From assembly GCF_014384745.1 (NCBI RefSeq), contig NZ_JACRSO010000004.1, positions 62,001 to 126,000 on the forward strand: a stretch of DNA of 64,000 nucleotides. Direction: 5' to 3'. This DNA is from Luoshenia tenuis (GTDB lineage Bacteria > Bacillota > Clostridia > Christensenellales > GCA-900066905). Made by a program: the position numbers and the translations under genes. Positions 16,965 to 26,175 of this stretch are shown here, in pieces. The notes under the pieces were generated by a model, which worked only from the letters and a program-made list of their open reading frames with translations, searched no databases and was not told where the DNA came from. Position 1 is the stretch's first letter. Every line of letters starts with the position of its first letter.

Positions 16965-18142
16965 GGGGCTATCGCCCGTTTAACCGCTCCGGGCGTATGC
17001 GTATGACAGACGCTGCCGCCCGCCATTGGCCTATTCATTCGCCATGCCGCCATGCGTAGGGCTGCCGCCCCTTTAACCGCTCCGGGCGTGTGCGTACGGC
17101 AGACGCAAGCGCCCGCTGTTCGGGCGCTCTCATCTGTCATTCCGAGCCGCAGGCGAGGAATCTCTTGACAGCCGGCGCGGCAGGACTTTTCCACCGCTGC
17201 ATGACCGGCGCTGCCCCTTCTTCCCTGGCCAACTGCCCATGTGGGAGATTCTTCGCTGTGGGGGACTTCGTCCCCTTTAACCGCTCAAGGTTCCATATTT
17301 CCCTACAGCTCCCGCCCGCCACATGCCCTATAACTGTTCCAAGCCACCCTCCGCTCTGAATGACAGGGGGGCTATCGCCCCTTTAACCGCTCCGGGCGTA
17401 TGCGTATGACAGACGCTGCCGCCCGCCATTGGCATATTCATTCGCCATGCCGCCATGCGTGGGGCTGCCGCCTCTTTAGCTGCTCTTGGCTTCCTATGTT
17501 TCCATGCACTCTCGCCCGCCATGGTTTTTATTCCCTTTCTCGGCTCCGCTCTTGAGGCTGCCGCCCCTTTAACCGCTCCGGGCGTGTGCGTACGGCAGAC
17601 GTAAGCGCCCGCTGTTCGGGCGCTCTCATCTGTCATTCCGAGACGCAGGCGAGGAATCTCTTGACAGCCGGCGCGGCAGGGCTTTTCCACCGCTGCATGA
17701 CCGGCGCAGCCCCTTCTTCCCTGGCCAACTGCCCATGCGGGAGATTCTTCGCTGCGGGGGACTTCGTCCCCTTTAACCGCTCAAGGTTCCATATTTCCCT
17801 ACAGCTCCCGCCCGCCACATGCCCTATAACTGTTCCAAGCCACCCTCCGCTCTGAATGACAGGGGGGCTTGCGCCCCCTTTTAACCGCTCCAGGCGTGTG
17901 CGTATGGCAGACGCTGCCGCCCGCCATTGACTGATGTGCCTTTCCCGCTTCTTCTCCCCGGGGGCTATCGCCCGTTTAACCGCTCTTGGCTTCCTATGTT
18001 TCCATGCACTCTCGCCCGCCATGGTTTTTGTTCCGTTTCCCGGCCCCGCTCTTGAGGCTGCCGCCCCTTTAACCGCTCTCCCCTTTGGCCCCGGCCATAC
18101 GCCTGCCCTGCGCAAAGGCGCCGTTTAACCTCATCACAGCAC
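16965..18142. repeat. Repeat mosaic with a 496-bp offset segmental duplication
   Basis: Starts with Rep-C abutting the antiporter stop codon. About 280 bp (17090-17371) recur almost unchanged at 17586-17868, an offset of 496 bp. Each copy holds Rep-C, a complete Rep-A, and a second Rep-C inside the Rep-A loop. Further Rep-C copies run to 18130. No gene seen. Confidence 0.85.
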
Positions 18143-18168
18143 AAAAAAGGCGGGGAGAGCCCCGCCTT
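18143..18168 (-). terminator. Terminator at the end of the prophage late operon
   Basis: On the minus strand: AAGGCGGGG CTCT CCCCGCCTT followed by TTTT. It closes the minus-strand phage genes. Confidence 0.85.
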
Positions 18169-18200
18169 ATCTTGTATCCGCTTTGTCTGGTTCCCCCGCC

Positions 18201-19013
18201 CTAATTGGCCAGGCCCAGGTTCCCCAGGATGATGCCGCGCCACTTATCGTTGATGGCCCCGCTCTTCACCGCCGATCCCAGCACCCCGTAGGCCTTGGCG
18301 CCCTGGCCCTGCAGCTGCTTTTGCAGCTTCATGGCGTTCAGGTACATCTGGTACTGGTCCACGGTATTCTGGTTGTACTGGTTCTGCATGGTCTCCCCGC
18401 CCGAGCCGGTGGTGGCGGTTTTGCCGGAAGCGGTAGCCTTGCCCGAGGAGGAGCCCTTCTTTTTGCTCCCGCCCGAGCTTTTGGCGCTGGCGGCCTTGGC
18501 TGCCGCGGCCTGCGCGGCCAGTTCCTCGGCCCGCTGCTTTTGCCGCGCGCTCTCCAGCCTTTGCTGGTAATCCACATACAGCTCGCCCAGCTTCTGTTCA
18601 AACTCCCCGCCGATCTGCCCTAAGGCCAGCTCCCCCTCGCCGGTGGTGGCGGCGATCTGCCTCTCCAGCGCGGCCAGGGCCTGGTTCAAAACGCCCCGCA
18701 GCTCCCCCAGGGTATTGCCGTAATTCATCTCCAACCGGGCGGCGTTGGTCTCGGCCATGCCGCCGCTAAGCCCCAGGGCGCTCAGCTGCTGGGGCAGGTC
18801 CCGCTGGGCCACGCGCTTGGCCACATAGGCCTGGCGCGCCCCGGCGTCATACTCCCTTTGGTACCCCGGCCGCCTGCTCTCCAGCTCCTGCACGGCCAGG
18901 GCGGTCTTTTGCCGCTGCAGCTGTTCGGCCCGCTGCTGGGCCTGCTGCAGTTGGCGGCGCTGCTCCTCATAGATGGCCTGCACCGCCCCCACATAATCGT
19001 ACACTTCCGCCAT
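18201..19013 (-). CDS. Prophage coiled-coil structural protein, unknown
   Basis: 270 aa, very rich in Gln, Ala and Glu. An N-terminal coiled coil (AIYEEQRRQLQQAQQRAEQL) and a long central helix region lead into a Ser/Gly/Lys low-complexity linker (SSGGSKKKGSSSGKATASG). A small C-terminal domain (NQNTVDQYQMYLNAMKLQKQL.. ending DKWRGIILGNLGLAN) follows. It is the last gene of the late phage operon. Candidate roles are a virion-internal or ejection protein, or a tail accessory; none can be confirmed. GGGGGAAG RBS before the ATG. Confidence 0.7.
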   Translation of the reverse strand: MAEVYDYVGAVQAIYEEQRRQLQQAQQRAEQLQRQKTALAVQELESRRPGYQREYDAGARQAYVAKRVAQRDLPQQLSALGLSGGMAETNAARLEMNYGNTLGELRGVLNQALAALERQIAATTGEGELALGQIGGEFEQKLGELYVDYQQRLESARQKQRAEELAAQAAAAKAASAKSSGGSKKKGSSSGKATASGKTATTGSGGETMQNQYNQNTVDQYQMYLNAMKLQKQLQGQGAKAYGVLGSAVKSGAINDKWRGIILGNLGLAN

Positions 19014-19061
19014 GATCTTCCCCCGTTTCTACCGTTATCCGCCTTCAGTCCCGTCATTCGC

Positions 19062-19379
19062 CTACCGCACCAAAAGCCCCATGCCTGCCCCGGCAAGGGC
19101 GCCCGCAAGCGCAGTAAGCAGCGCGCGCACCAGCGCCTCCCACCGCTGGGCGGGGTGGGCGCGCACCTGCTCTACATCCTCTCGCAGGCGCTCCATCTCC
19201 CGCCGCTGGGCCTTGAGCTCCGCCGCCATCTCCCGCAGGGTCAGGGCCAGGGCGTGCACGCCCTCTACCAGCCGCTGCTGCTCGTCGATCCGCCGGAAGG
19301 CCGTGCGCATCTCCTTTTGCAGCACGGCCGCGTCCGCCCGCAGCGCGCCGATCTCCCGTACCAGCTCCATTTCGTCCAT
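19062..19379 (-). CDS. XhlA/holin-like phage protein
   Basis: 105 aa with two parts: a long amphipathic coiled coil (VREIGALRADAAVLQKEMRT.. RREMERLREDVEQV) and a single C-terminal transmembrane helix (LVRALLTALAGALAGAGMGL). This is the architecture of XhlA-type haemolysin/holin-accessory proteins of Bacillota phages. No endolysin gene was found beside it, so a lysis role is unproven. RBS AAGGGGAG. Confidence 0.65.
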   Translation of the reverse strand: MDEMELVREIGALRADAAVLQKEMRTAFRRIDEQQRLVEGVHALALTLREMAAELKAQRREMERLREDVEQVRAHPAQRWEALVRALLTALAGALAGAGMGLLVR

Positions 19380-19433
19380 CCGCTTCTCCCCTTAATGCTA
19401 CCATTTGGTGGCACAACATTTCCCGCGCCACCC

Positions 19434-19877
19434 TCAGCCGGCGTAAAAATAACCGTTGATGTTGTAGGTGCCGCCCGACAGCGCTCCATCTACCAGCCGC
19501 ATCTCCCCATCGGCGCCGATGTAGTAATAGGCCGCCATAGCCCCGTTTGAGGCGTTGCGCGCCATCTGGGCATAGGTGCGCCGGGGCCGCCAGCCCTGGG
19601 GCAGGGCCAGCACGCCCGTGTCAGTTCCGCCGGTGATCGACCCGGCCAGGTGCACATAGCCCCAGGGGTCCTTCCAGATCTCCAGGCTGTTATCTTCCGT
19701 ATAATCCTGCCAGCCGTTTTGGTAGCTAAAGGCCAGTAGCTGGCGCTGCGGCGCCTCCAGGGCCGAGAGCGCCTGCTCCACGCTCTGCCCATCCGCCCGC
19801 GCCACCGCCGCGGAAAGAGTCTCCGGGTAAAACACGTTGCCCCCCGCGTCCTGTATCTGTATGATGTCGTGTGCCAT
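19434..19877 (-). CDS. Phage tail fibre/receptor-binding distal protein
   Basis: 147 aa. The N-terminus (IIQIQDAGGNVFYPETLSAAVARADGQSVEQAL) resembles the tail attachment part of fibres. The C-terminal half (NGWQDY..LEIWKDPWGYVHLAGSITGG.. LALPQGWRPRRTY..) has the beta-rich 'GYVHLxGxITGG..LPxGWRP' pattern of phage fibre tips. ATG at 19877 has AAAGGAGGAG; the longer frame runs into the neighbouring gene. It lies 13 bp from the 618-aa fibre gene and may be its trimeric partner or a second adhesin. Confidence 0.72.
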   Translation of the reverse strand: MAHDIIQIQDAGGNVFYPETLSAAVARADGQSVEQALSALEAPQRQLLAFSYQNGWQDYTEDNSLEIWKDPWGYVHLAGSITGGTDTGVLALPQGWRPRRTYAQMARNASNGAMAAYYYIGADGEMRLVDGALSGGTYNINGYFYAG

Positions 19878-19890
19878 CTTTTCTCCTCCT

Positions 19891-21747
19891 TTACCCCAAC
19901 CTGGCGCGATCTGTTGCGCGCGGGGAGAATATATTGTTGCCGGTCTGCATGTAATAAGGCCCGCAGGCCCCTGCGCCATACCATACCCCGCCGACGGTGA
20001 CCTTCATTTTGACGCCGTTTTGCGCACTGCTGGGCCCAAACTGGTCGGCATAATAGGTCGCGTTGCTACCCCCTGTCTGCGTGGGCAGCCATACCCACGG
20101 GTAAACCGCGTCATGGCCGGTCGTTTTAATGTAACCGCCTACCGTGGCAAATGCAATGTCCACCTTTTTATGATCCGCCGTCAGGGTACTTTCCACATAC
20201 TTCGTGGCGTCCGGCAAAAAGTACATCACCTGTTTTGGGGCGCCGTCCACCTCCTCCCAGCGGCTCATCAGGTCGGCCACAACCTGGTCGCCATTGCCGT
20301 AGGGGTTCTCCTTGCCCCGGTATACGCAGGGGTATTTGCCGCTGGCGTTAGCCCCCGGCGAGCCGCTGGTGGCCGCTACGCCGTCCGCCGCCCCGTTGAT
20401 CCAGGCCCGGGCCACGGCCATGCAGTCCGTGGTAATATCCACCGGGTCTCCGTCAAAGTACAGGTAGCTGCTCTGCGCGTCCCGCTGCGCGATGGCCGTC
20501 ACCCGGCGGTTGGCGGCCACGCTGTTGCCCCAGGTACTGCCGTCGTCGGTGATCTCGATGGTGCAGCCCGGCACGTAAAGTTCTGCGTACTGTGTAGCGA
20601 TGGCGATGCGGTTCACGCCGGTTTCCGCCGCCACCGCCTTGTGGTTAGTGGTCACCGGCAGCGAGGTGGCCCCGGCCATCACGCTTTGCAGGTTTTTGGT
20701 GGCGAATTCCACCGTCATCAGCAAGGCGTCCACGTAGTGATCGGCCATGCGCATGGCCGCGTACTGCGCGCCCAGGGTCCGCGCGCCTGCCATGGCGCTG
20801 TCCAGGGAGAAGGGCTGGGAGAATACCCCCGCGCGGCTGGTGGCCTTGCCATCCTCAAGGGCCATCAGATAGGCGGCGCTGTAGGAATGGCTGCGCAGGC
20901 TGCCATCCGACCCCACGCAGGCGGGGCTGGGCAAAAAGCCGGGCTGGGGCTGCATGGAGATCAGCTTTTGCTCATAGCCGTCTTTTACCCCGTCAAAGTA
21001 GTAAAACAGGGGCGTTTCCACGTAGACCAGCTTGTCCGGGTCGGTCTGGCTGTAGCCCGCCTCGCCCTCGTAGGCGGTGACCACGAACTCCCCGTCGCTG
21101 CCCCGGTAGCCGTTGCAGCGCCGCCGCCCGGCCCAGGGGTACACCCCGTCAAAGTCGTTTTGCACGGTTTCGCCGCCCACGCCGGCGTTGGCTACCATCC
21201 CTGCGGCATCCCCCACCCGTTCCCCGGCGCTGGCCGGCGACCCTTCTGCCCAACGGGCGCCGTAGACGCCGGCCTGGGCCAGCGTGGCAAAGTACAGGGT
21301 GTCCGGCACCCGCTGCGCGGGCGGGATGCTCTCCCCCAGCGGGATCACCACATAGGGCACCTTGGCCGCGCCCATCACGTCCGCCGCGATGGGGAAAAAG
21401 TTCTGTCCGTCGTAGGAGTATTCCAGCTCCCCCAGCTGGTTGATCCGGATCTCTTTGATCTGCTCGGCCCCCACCTTCCGGTTCAGCGCGTCCATGGCCG
21501 ATTGCAGCTTTTCCTGCACGGTAACGCCCGCCAGCCCCGCGATGGGGGCGCTGCCCACGTTGGCCGCGCCGCTGCCCTCAGAGGGGCTTTGCAGGTCGTC
21601 TACCATGGCGTTGTAGGCGGGGATGATGCCACTGCGCGCCACCTCCTCCACCTTTTGCTGCATCTCCAGGGCGCTAAGCCCCGGAATATCCGGCTGGCCG
21701 ATGACGCCCAGGCCCTCTAAGTCCGCCTCATTAATCTTCTTGATCAT
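19891..21747 (-). CDS. Large phage tail fibre / structural protein with lectin-like C-terminus
   Basis: 618 aa. The N-terminal 100 residues (NEADLEGLGVIGQPDIPGLS.. VTVQEKLQSAMDALNRKV) look like a virion-attachment domain. The rest is a globular, aromatic- and Gly-rich body with GVYPWAGRRR, YYFDGVKDGYEQKLIS and DAVYPWVWLP. The C-terminal tail (VTVGGVWYGAGACGPYYMQTG.. ending RARLG) resembles the end of C-type-lectin-like domains in phage receptor-binding proteins. Some members of that group are targets of diversity-generating retroelements, but no reverse transcriptase lies in this window. It is tightly packed with its neighbours (3-13 bp gaps), unlike most genes in this prophage. Confidence 0.7.
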   Translation of the reverse strand: MIKKINEADLEGLGVIGQPDIPGLSALEMQQKVEEVARSGIIPAYNAMVDDLQSPSEGSGAANVGSAPIAGLAGVTVQEKLQSAMDALNRKVGAEQIKEIRINQLGELEYSYDGQNFFPIAADVMGAAKVPYVVIPLGESIPPAQRVPDTLYFATLAQAGVYGARWAEGSPASAGERVGDAAGMVANAGVGGETVQNDFDGVYPWAGRRRCNGYRGSDGEFVVTAYEGEAGYSQTDPDKLVYVETPLFYYFDGVKDGYEQKLISMQPQPGFLPSPACVGSDGSLRSHSYSAAYLMALEDGKATSRAGVFSQPFSLDSAMAGARTLGAQYAAMRMADHYVDALLMTVEFATKNLQSVMAGATSLPVTTNHKAVAAETGVNRIAIATQYAELYVPGCTIEITDDGSTWGNSVAANRRVTAIAQRDAQSSYLYFDGDPVDITTDCMAVARAWINGAADGVAATSGSPGANASGKYPCVYRGKENPYGNGDQVVADLMSRWEEVDGAPKQVMYFLPDATKYVESTLTADHKKVDIAFATVGGYIKTTGHDAVYPWVWLPTQTGGSNATYYADQFGPSSAQNGVKMKVTVGGVWYGAGACGPYYMQTGNNIFSPRATDRARLG

Positions 21748-21750
21748 AGG

Positions 21751-23625
21751 CTATCGCTTGTACCTCCCCTTCTCCCGGTATTCCAGCCCCACCTGGTATA
21801 GCCCAAAGGGCTGGCCGCCGGCGCTGTTTTGCAGGCGGAACCGGGTCTTATCCACCTTTTTAATGCGTATCTTCTTCCCCAGCGTCCGGGGGGTGGCGTC
21901 CCCGGTCCAGGAGAGCTGGCTCCACCGCAGGTCCCCCCAGCTAAAGTACCGGGCGCGGCCCGCGCTGTCCCATAGGGTGCGCCAGGCCCCGCGCACCTGG
22001 CTTTTGACCGTCACCCCGGTATCCGCCGCCGCGGCCAGTTGCACTGCGATAAAGCGGATGGTCTTGTTGCGGAAGAACTCCCTGCCGGAGAAATCCGCCA
22101 TATCCCAATAAGCCTCAATGGGCTGCCCGTCGTCAAAGTAGCTCTCGGGGGCCTGCACGTCGGTGGCAAAGCGGCAAACCGCCCCGTCCGCCCGGCCAAA
22201 GTACAGCGCACCGTCCGTCCCTTCCCACAGCACCCGGGCCTTTAGCCCCGGGAAAAAGTAGCCCTCGTACTGCCAGGCGCTCTCGGGGCGGGCCCGGTCG
22301 TAATCCCGCACCAGGCCGTCGAGCAGGTAAAGGTTCTCCCCGCAGCAGAGCAGATAAAAGTCCCGGTAGCGGGTGGCAAAGGCGTCCGCCAGGTCGGGCT
22401 CCTTGGTCAGCGCCCCGTCCAGAAAAAAGCTGCGGCTTTGGGTGTAGCGCTCCCCGGTCACGTCCTTGGGGGTGATGGCGTACACGCCCGCCCCGGTCAA
22501 AAACAGGGGCTCGGTGCCCAGGTAGCAAAAGCTGTAGGGGGAGACCGCCCCCTCGCCCTGCAGCGCCCCCACCGCCGGGAAGGCGGCCTGCCCGTCCGCC
22601 ATCTCGCCCCGGCGCAGGATCACGTTGCGCCCGTTCTCGCTCTTAGCCTTGTGGGCGGCCAGCAGGTCCCCCACGATGGAGTAGCCCACCACCGCCGCGT
22701 CGTCCTGCCCCAGCACGCTGTAGCGGGTATCCCCAAAAAAGGTGGGGTCGTTATACTCGCTGTACCAGTCGTAATTGGGGTAGTCCCCGTTGCCGGTGAC
22801 GAACAGCCGGTCCGCCGCCGCGTTTACCCCATAGGTCTCCAGCACCCGGCACCCGTCGATGCGGCCGGCGTAGCCCGCCCACTCCCTAAAGGCGGTCACT
22901 TTCAGGTTGTCCTGGCCGGAGATGGGGCTCTCCCCCGGGGCGGTCACAAAGGTCAGCTGCCCGGCGGCCCGGTCCACCGAAAAATCCGTCCCCTCGGTCA
23001 GGGTTTGCCAGCTGCCGTCTGCGGCCAGTTTTTCGCACTGCACCGGGTCGGTGGCCAGCCCGTCAAAGAGCAGCTGGTACACCGTATCCTCCGCCGTGCA
23101 AAGGAAGCTCTCCTGCCAGCCCCGGGCGAGCAGGTTCACCGGCTGGTAATCCGTGCCACCCCCGTCCGGGCGGCGGGAGATGGCCACCAGCGGCACCGTG
23201 GCCGTCTGGCTTAGGGGCTGCACGGCCCATTGCCCATCGGCCTCCCCGTAGCACAGGGCCTGCTTGCCGTCAAAGATGTAGAGTTTCCCGCCGAACTGGC
23301 GGCTGACGCTGCGCCCGTCGGCCAGGCCCTCCCGTATGGGCTGGCCCTCAAAGTACAGCTTGTCCCCGGCGTGGATCAGCTCCCGCACCGCATCCCCCTG
23401 CGCCAGGGCGTGGCGGCCGTTGATGCGTCCGGAATAGTTGGCCACGGTGGTATAGCCCATGCGCTTGCGCACCTTGCCGGGCACGTCCCGCAGCATGTTG
23501 GGCGCATTGGGGCTGCGCCCCAGCGCCACCCCCGCCGGGGCGTTGGTCAGGTCCACCCCCTTAAAATCGCTCAGGGTCAGGGATAAAAGATTCCCGTTTC
23601 CGCCGCGGATCACGCCTGCGCGCAT
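21751..23625 (-). CDS. Podovirus-type stabilisation/tail tube-like protein (gp12-like)
   Basis: 624 aa. An N-terminal LSDFKGVDLTNAPAGVALGRSPNAPNMLRD, followed by a repetitive beta-propeller-like body (GKLYIFDGKQALCYG, RLFVTGNGDYPNYDWYSEYND, GVYAITPKDVTGERY) and C-terminal FRLQNSAGGQPFGLYQVGLEYREK, matches phage stabilisation or tail-tube proteins of short-tailed phages. It would seal the head-tail connector. RBS AAAGGGGGAGG. The absence of a tape-measure gene anywhere in the cluster agrees with a short-tailed virion. Confidence 0.75.
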   Translation of the reverse strand: MRAGVIRGGNGNLLSLTLSDFKGVDLTNAPAGVALGRSPNAPNMLRDVPGKVRKRMGYTTVANYSGRINGRHALAQGDAVRELIHAGDKLYFEGQPIREGLADGRSVSRQFGGKLYIFDGKQALCYGEADGQWAVQPLSQTATVPLVAISRRPDGGGTDYQPVNLLARGWQESFLCTAEDTVYQLLFDGLATDPVQCEKLAADGSWQTLTEGTDFSVDRAAGQLTFVTAPGESPISGQDNLKVTAFREWAGYAGRIDGCRVLETYGVNAAADRLFVTGNGDYPNYDWYSEYNDPTFFGDTRYSVLGQDDAAVVGYSIVGDLLAAHKAKSENGRNVILRRGEMADGQAAFPAVGALQGEGAVSPYSFCYLGTEPLFLTGAGVYAITPKDVTGERYTQSRSFFLDGALTKEPDLADAFATRYRDFYLLCCGENLYLLDGLVRDYDRARPESAWQYEGYFFPGLKARVLWEGTDGALYFGRADGAVCRFATDVQAPESYFDDGQPIEAYWDMADFSGREFFRNKTIRFIAVQLAAAADTGVTVKSQVRGAWRTLWDSAGRARYFSWGDLRWSQLSWTGDATPRTLGKKIRIKKVDKTRFRLQNSAGGQPFGLYQVGLEYREKGRYKR

Positions 23626-24350
23626 CGCCCTCCCCCTTTCTCATCCGCCGGGGCGGCAAAGGGCAACCGCGCTTTCCCGTCCCGGCCATCGTTTTTCCCT
23701 ATCATTGGCATAACTCCTTTGTGCTTTGATCCAGTCCCGCGGGGCTGCTATTGGCGGCTCTTGCCCGCCAACGGGCTTTGTTTGCTTTGTCATTCCGAAC
23801 GCCGGGGCTTTCGCCCTTTGTTCCGCTTCCGGCCTTCCCAGAACGGCTAAACTTCACCGGCCCGCCAGGGGCATTTGTAAGAACTGTCATTCCGAGCAAC
23901 GCGAGGAATCTCTTGGCAACCGCTGGGCCCGGCCCATATCGCTCTGCCAGGGCACGGTGCCTCTCCCTCTCACGTCCTTATCCGCTCTCCCCTTGCCTCC
24001 CTCAGTGGAGGGAGGGGGACCGCCCTCCGGGCGGTGGTGGGAGTGAACTGCGCACGGGTTCAGGCCGCTAGCTGCAGGCTTAACCCGCGCTGTCATTCCG
24101 AGGGCACGGAGTGAGCGCCGGCAGTGCCGGAAGCAGCGAGAGCAGCACCCGGTGAGGGCACGGAACGAGCGCCGGCAGTGCCGGATGCAGCGAGTGCAGC
24201 GCCCAATGAGCGCGAGATAAACCCGAGCGGCCGCCGTGCCGCGCAGCGCAACCCCCCAGCGAACCGAGCGTTGCCTATCTTTGCCGTTGCCGGACAAAGC
24301 ACATAAGCCGCCCGGCCCGTTCCGCGCCCCGCTCCAGCGCCTGCCGTTCC
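23626..24350. repeat. Repeat mosaic between phage genes (Rep-C, A, B, E)
   Basis: Rep-C fragments occur near 23745 and 23810, a Rep-A left half near 23885, and a Rep-B variant at about 23995-24045 with the 'GGACCGCC..GGCGGTGGTGGG' inner hairpin. Rep-E blocks follow at about 24100-24300. No gene seen. Confidence 0.8.
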
Positions 24351-24728
24351 TCAATACACGTCCCGCACTGGGCACACGCGCCCCCGCGTCAGCGCGTTGA
24401 CCTGCTCGACATACAGGGCGTTATAATACGCCGCCAGCGTGGTCTCCTCGTCGGTCAGCGCCAGGCGCGCCGCCAGCGCAAAGGGCAGCGCCCCGCGCTC
24501 CAGCTCCCCCTGGGCGCCGGTCTCCCCGTCCAGGGTGTCCAAAGCCAGGGCCTGGCCCCGCGCCAACCCCGCAGCCAGGCGCAGCCCGTTATTCACATCC
24601 TGCACCTCGCAAAGGGTGGCGTTGAGCATGGCCAATACCGCTTCCTCCTCGTAATCCGCCACCGCCGCGCTGCCTTCTCCTAGCAGCCCCAGCGCCGCGC
24701 GGAATACCGCTCTGCCCGTCAAGTGCAT
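24351..24728 (-). CDS. Phage head-tail connector/adaptor-like protein
   Basis: 125 aa, helical, Ala/Leu-rich. Position between the major capsid protein and the gp12-like protein, size and composition fit a head-completion or connector protein. The C-terminal LPFALAARLALTDEETTLAAYYNALYVEQV resembles small adaptor proteins that follow capsid genes. No catalytic motif. RBS AGGAAAGGCGGGG. Repeats flank it on both sides. Confidence 0.6.
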   Translation of the reverse strand: MHLTGRAVFRAALGLLGEGSAAVADYEEEAVLAMLNATLCEVQDVNNGLRLAAGLARGQALALDTLDGETGAQGELERGALPFALAARLALTDEETTLAAYYNALYVEQVNALTRGRVCPVRDVY

Positions 24729-25090
24729 CCCCGCCTTTCCTATTTAAGATCCCCACCGTCCATACCCTGGGCACATGCTGCCCATCGCCTGGGACTCCCG
24801 TCCCTTTGTTCCGCTCTAACAGCCCGCTTTTATGGGCCGTTTTCGCCCGCCAGGGGCTTAACTGCGTTGCCATTCCGGGCAGGGGCTTTCGCCCTTTCAT
24901 CCGCTCACGCCTTAAAATCGGCCGAACTTCACCAGCCCGCCAGGGGCCTTGCAAGAACTGTCATCCCCACCAGGGCTCTCGCCCCTTCATCCCCCCAACA
25001 GCTCGCTTTATGGGCCCCTTTCCCCCGCCAGCATTTCTTCCGGTCATTCCGCGGACGCGGAGTAAGCCCTTCTGTCCTTATCCCCCAAAG
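24729..25090. repeat. Rep-C and Rep-A fragments between phage genes
   Basis: Three Rep-C-like units occur (near 24815, 24880 and 24970), with a Rep-A left fragment at the third. No gene seen. Confidence 0.7.
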
Positions 25091-26146
25091 TTACAGCGTC
25101 ATCTCCGCCAGGGCGCTGGGGTAGATGCCCTCTTTATAGGCATAGGCGCGCACCACCGTGCCCGTGGCGGTCACGTCGCTCTGGGCGCCGGTCTTGGCCG
25201 TGGGGCTGTAGCGCGGGTCGGTCCCGTCGGTGGTGTAGCGGATGGACGCGCCGCTGGTGGCGCAGGTGATGGCCCCCGCGCTGGAGATCGTGGGGGTCTT
25301 GGCCACCTCGCCCTTGCCCTGGGCGGTATCCACCTCCACGTACACCCCCTCGCAACGCGCGCCGAACACAAAGCAGTCGTAATACTGCCGCCCCTCCAAA
25401 AGGTTGCCCGAGATGCCCGGGGGGTCCTGATGCAGCCGGGTATCGTTCAGCTTCACCGGCGCGGTGGCGCTGTTTTTGTACACCAGCATAAAGTTCACGT
25501 GCTTGGGCCAGCGGCCAAGGGGCACCTTCACCACGGCCATGTTGTCGTACTGGCCCACCTGCCCCTTGCACAGCGCCGCCTGCCCCAGCTCGTCAATGGC
25601 CAGAAACTCGTCCGAGTGCTTAAGCAGCTTGTACGTGGCGTTGGATACGAACAGCGTGCGCCCCTCCTGGGGCACCTCCCCGTCGTCCAGGGCCAGCGTG
25701 CCCTCGGAGATGCGCTCGCAGATGTTGGCAGTGGTCAGCGCCTCCTCGTTGCCCACGATGCGGCCGGCCAGGTTGGCCAGGCGGTCCAGCACGTAAGCGT
25801 CCATGGTGGGCACCGCCCGCTCGGCGATCTGCAGGGCCAGCATCTTGCCGGCGGCTTTTAAGCCGCTCTGGTCGGCGTTGTTGCCCTTGTCAATGGTCAG
25901 GGCAAAGCTCTTGTCCTGGGTCAGGGTCATCTCCTGGACGATGTCCTGCATCTCCACCGGCTCGCCGTAGCGGTTGGTGCCGGTGCGGGTGTAGTCGTTC
26001 ATGGGCACCGTAAGGGGGGTGACCACTTTGACCGTCTTGGCCCCGCTCCAGTCGTAATCGTCCGAGAGCCGCCCGGTCACAAAGCTCTTTTCCGCGAACA
26101 TCGCGGCGATCTGCTTGGCATACTTGTCGTGTAAGGTAATCGCCAT
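25091..26146 (-). CDS. Phage major capsid protein with C-terminal chitobiase-like domain
   Basis: 351 aa. Residues 1-280 look like the HK97-fold capsid protein of short-tailed phages (AITLHDKYAKQIAAMFAEKSFVTGRL.., VKVVTPLTVPMNDYTRTG.., RAVPTMDAYVLDRLANLAG.., TLFVSNATYKLLKHSDEF..). Residues about 285-351 (TPTISSAGAITCATSGASIR, then YTTDGTDPRYSP.., then VVRAYAYKEGIYPS) match the CHB_HEX_C-type domain, an Ig-like fold often added to surface proteins. Such an addition would be displayed on the capsid surface. RBS AAGGAGAG. It follows the scaffold gene by 29 bp. Confidence 0.82.
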   Translation of the reverse strand: MAITLHDKYAKQIAAMFAEKSFVTGRLSDDYDWSGAKTVKVVTPLTVPMNDYTRTGTNRYGEPVEMQDIVQEMTLTQDKSFALTIDKGNNADQSGLKAAGKMLALQIAERAVPTMDAYVLDRLANLAGRIVGNEEALTTANICERISEGTLALDDGEVPQEGRTLFVSNATYKLLKHSDEFLAIDELGQAALCKGQVGQYDNMAVVKVPLGRWPKHVNFMLVYKNSATAPVKLNDTRLHQDPPGISGNLLEGRQYYDCFVFGARCEGVYVEVDTAQGKGEVAKTPTISSAGAITCATSGASIRYTTDGTDPRYSPTAKTGAQSDVTATGTVVRAYAYKEGIYPSALAEMTL

Positions 26147-26175
26147 AAATTTTTCTCTCCTTTAATTCATGTTGT

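Noticed and set aside
19062..19379. Complete phage lysis cassette
   Set aside because: Only a coiled-coil plus one membrane helix was found; no endolysin or second holin gene could be supported.
19837..21720. 627-aa plus-strand open frame
   Set aside because: It is the antisense of the 618-aa tail fibre gene; high GC with few stop codons gives long shadow frames. Composition is His/Val/Gly-rich nonsense and it has no RBS.
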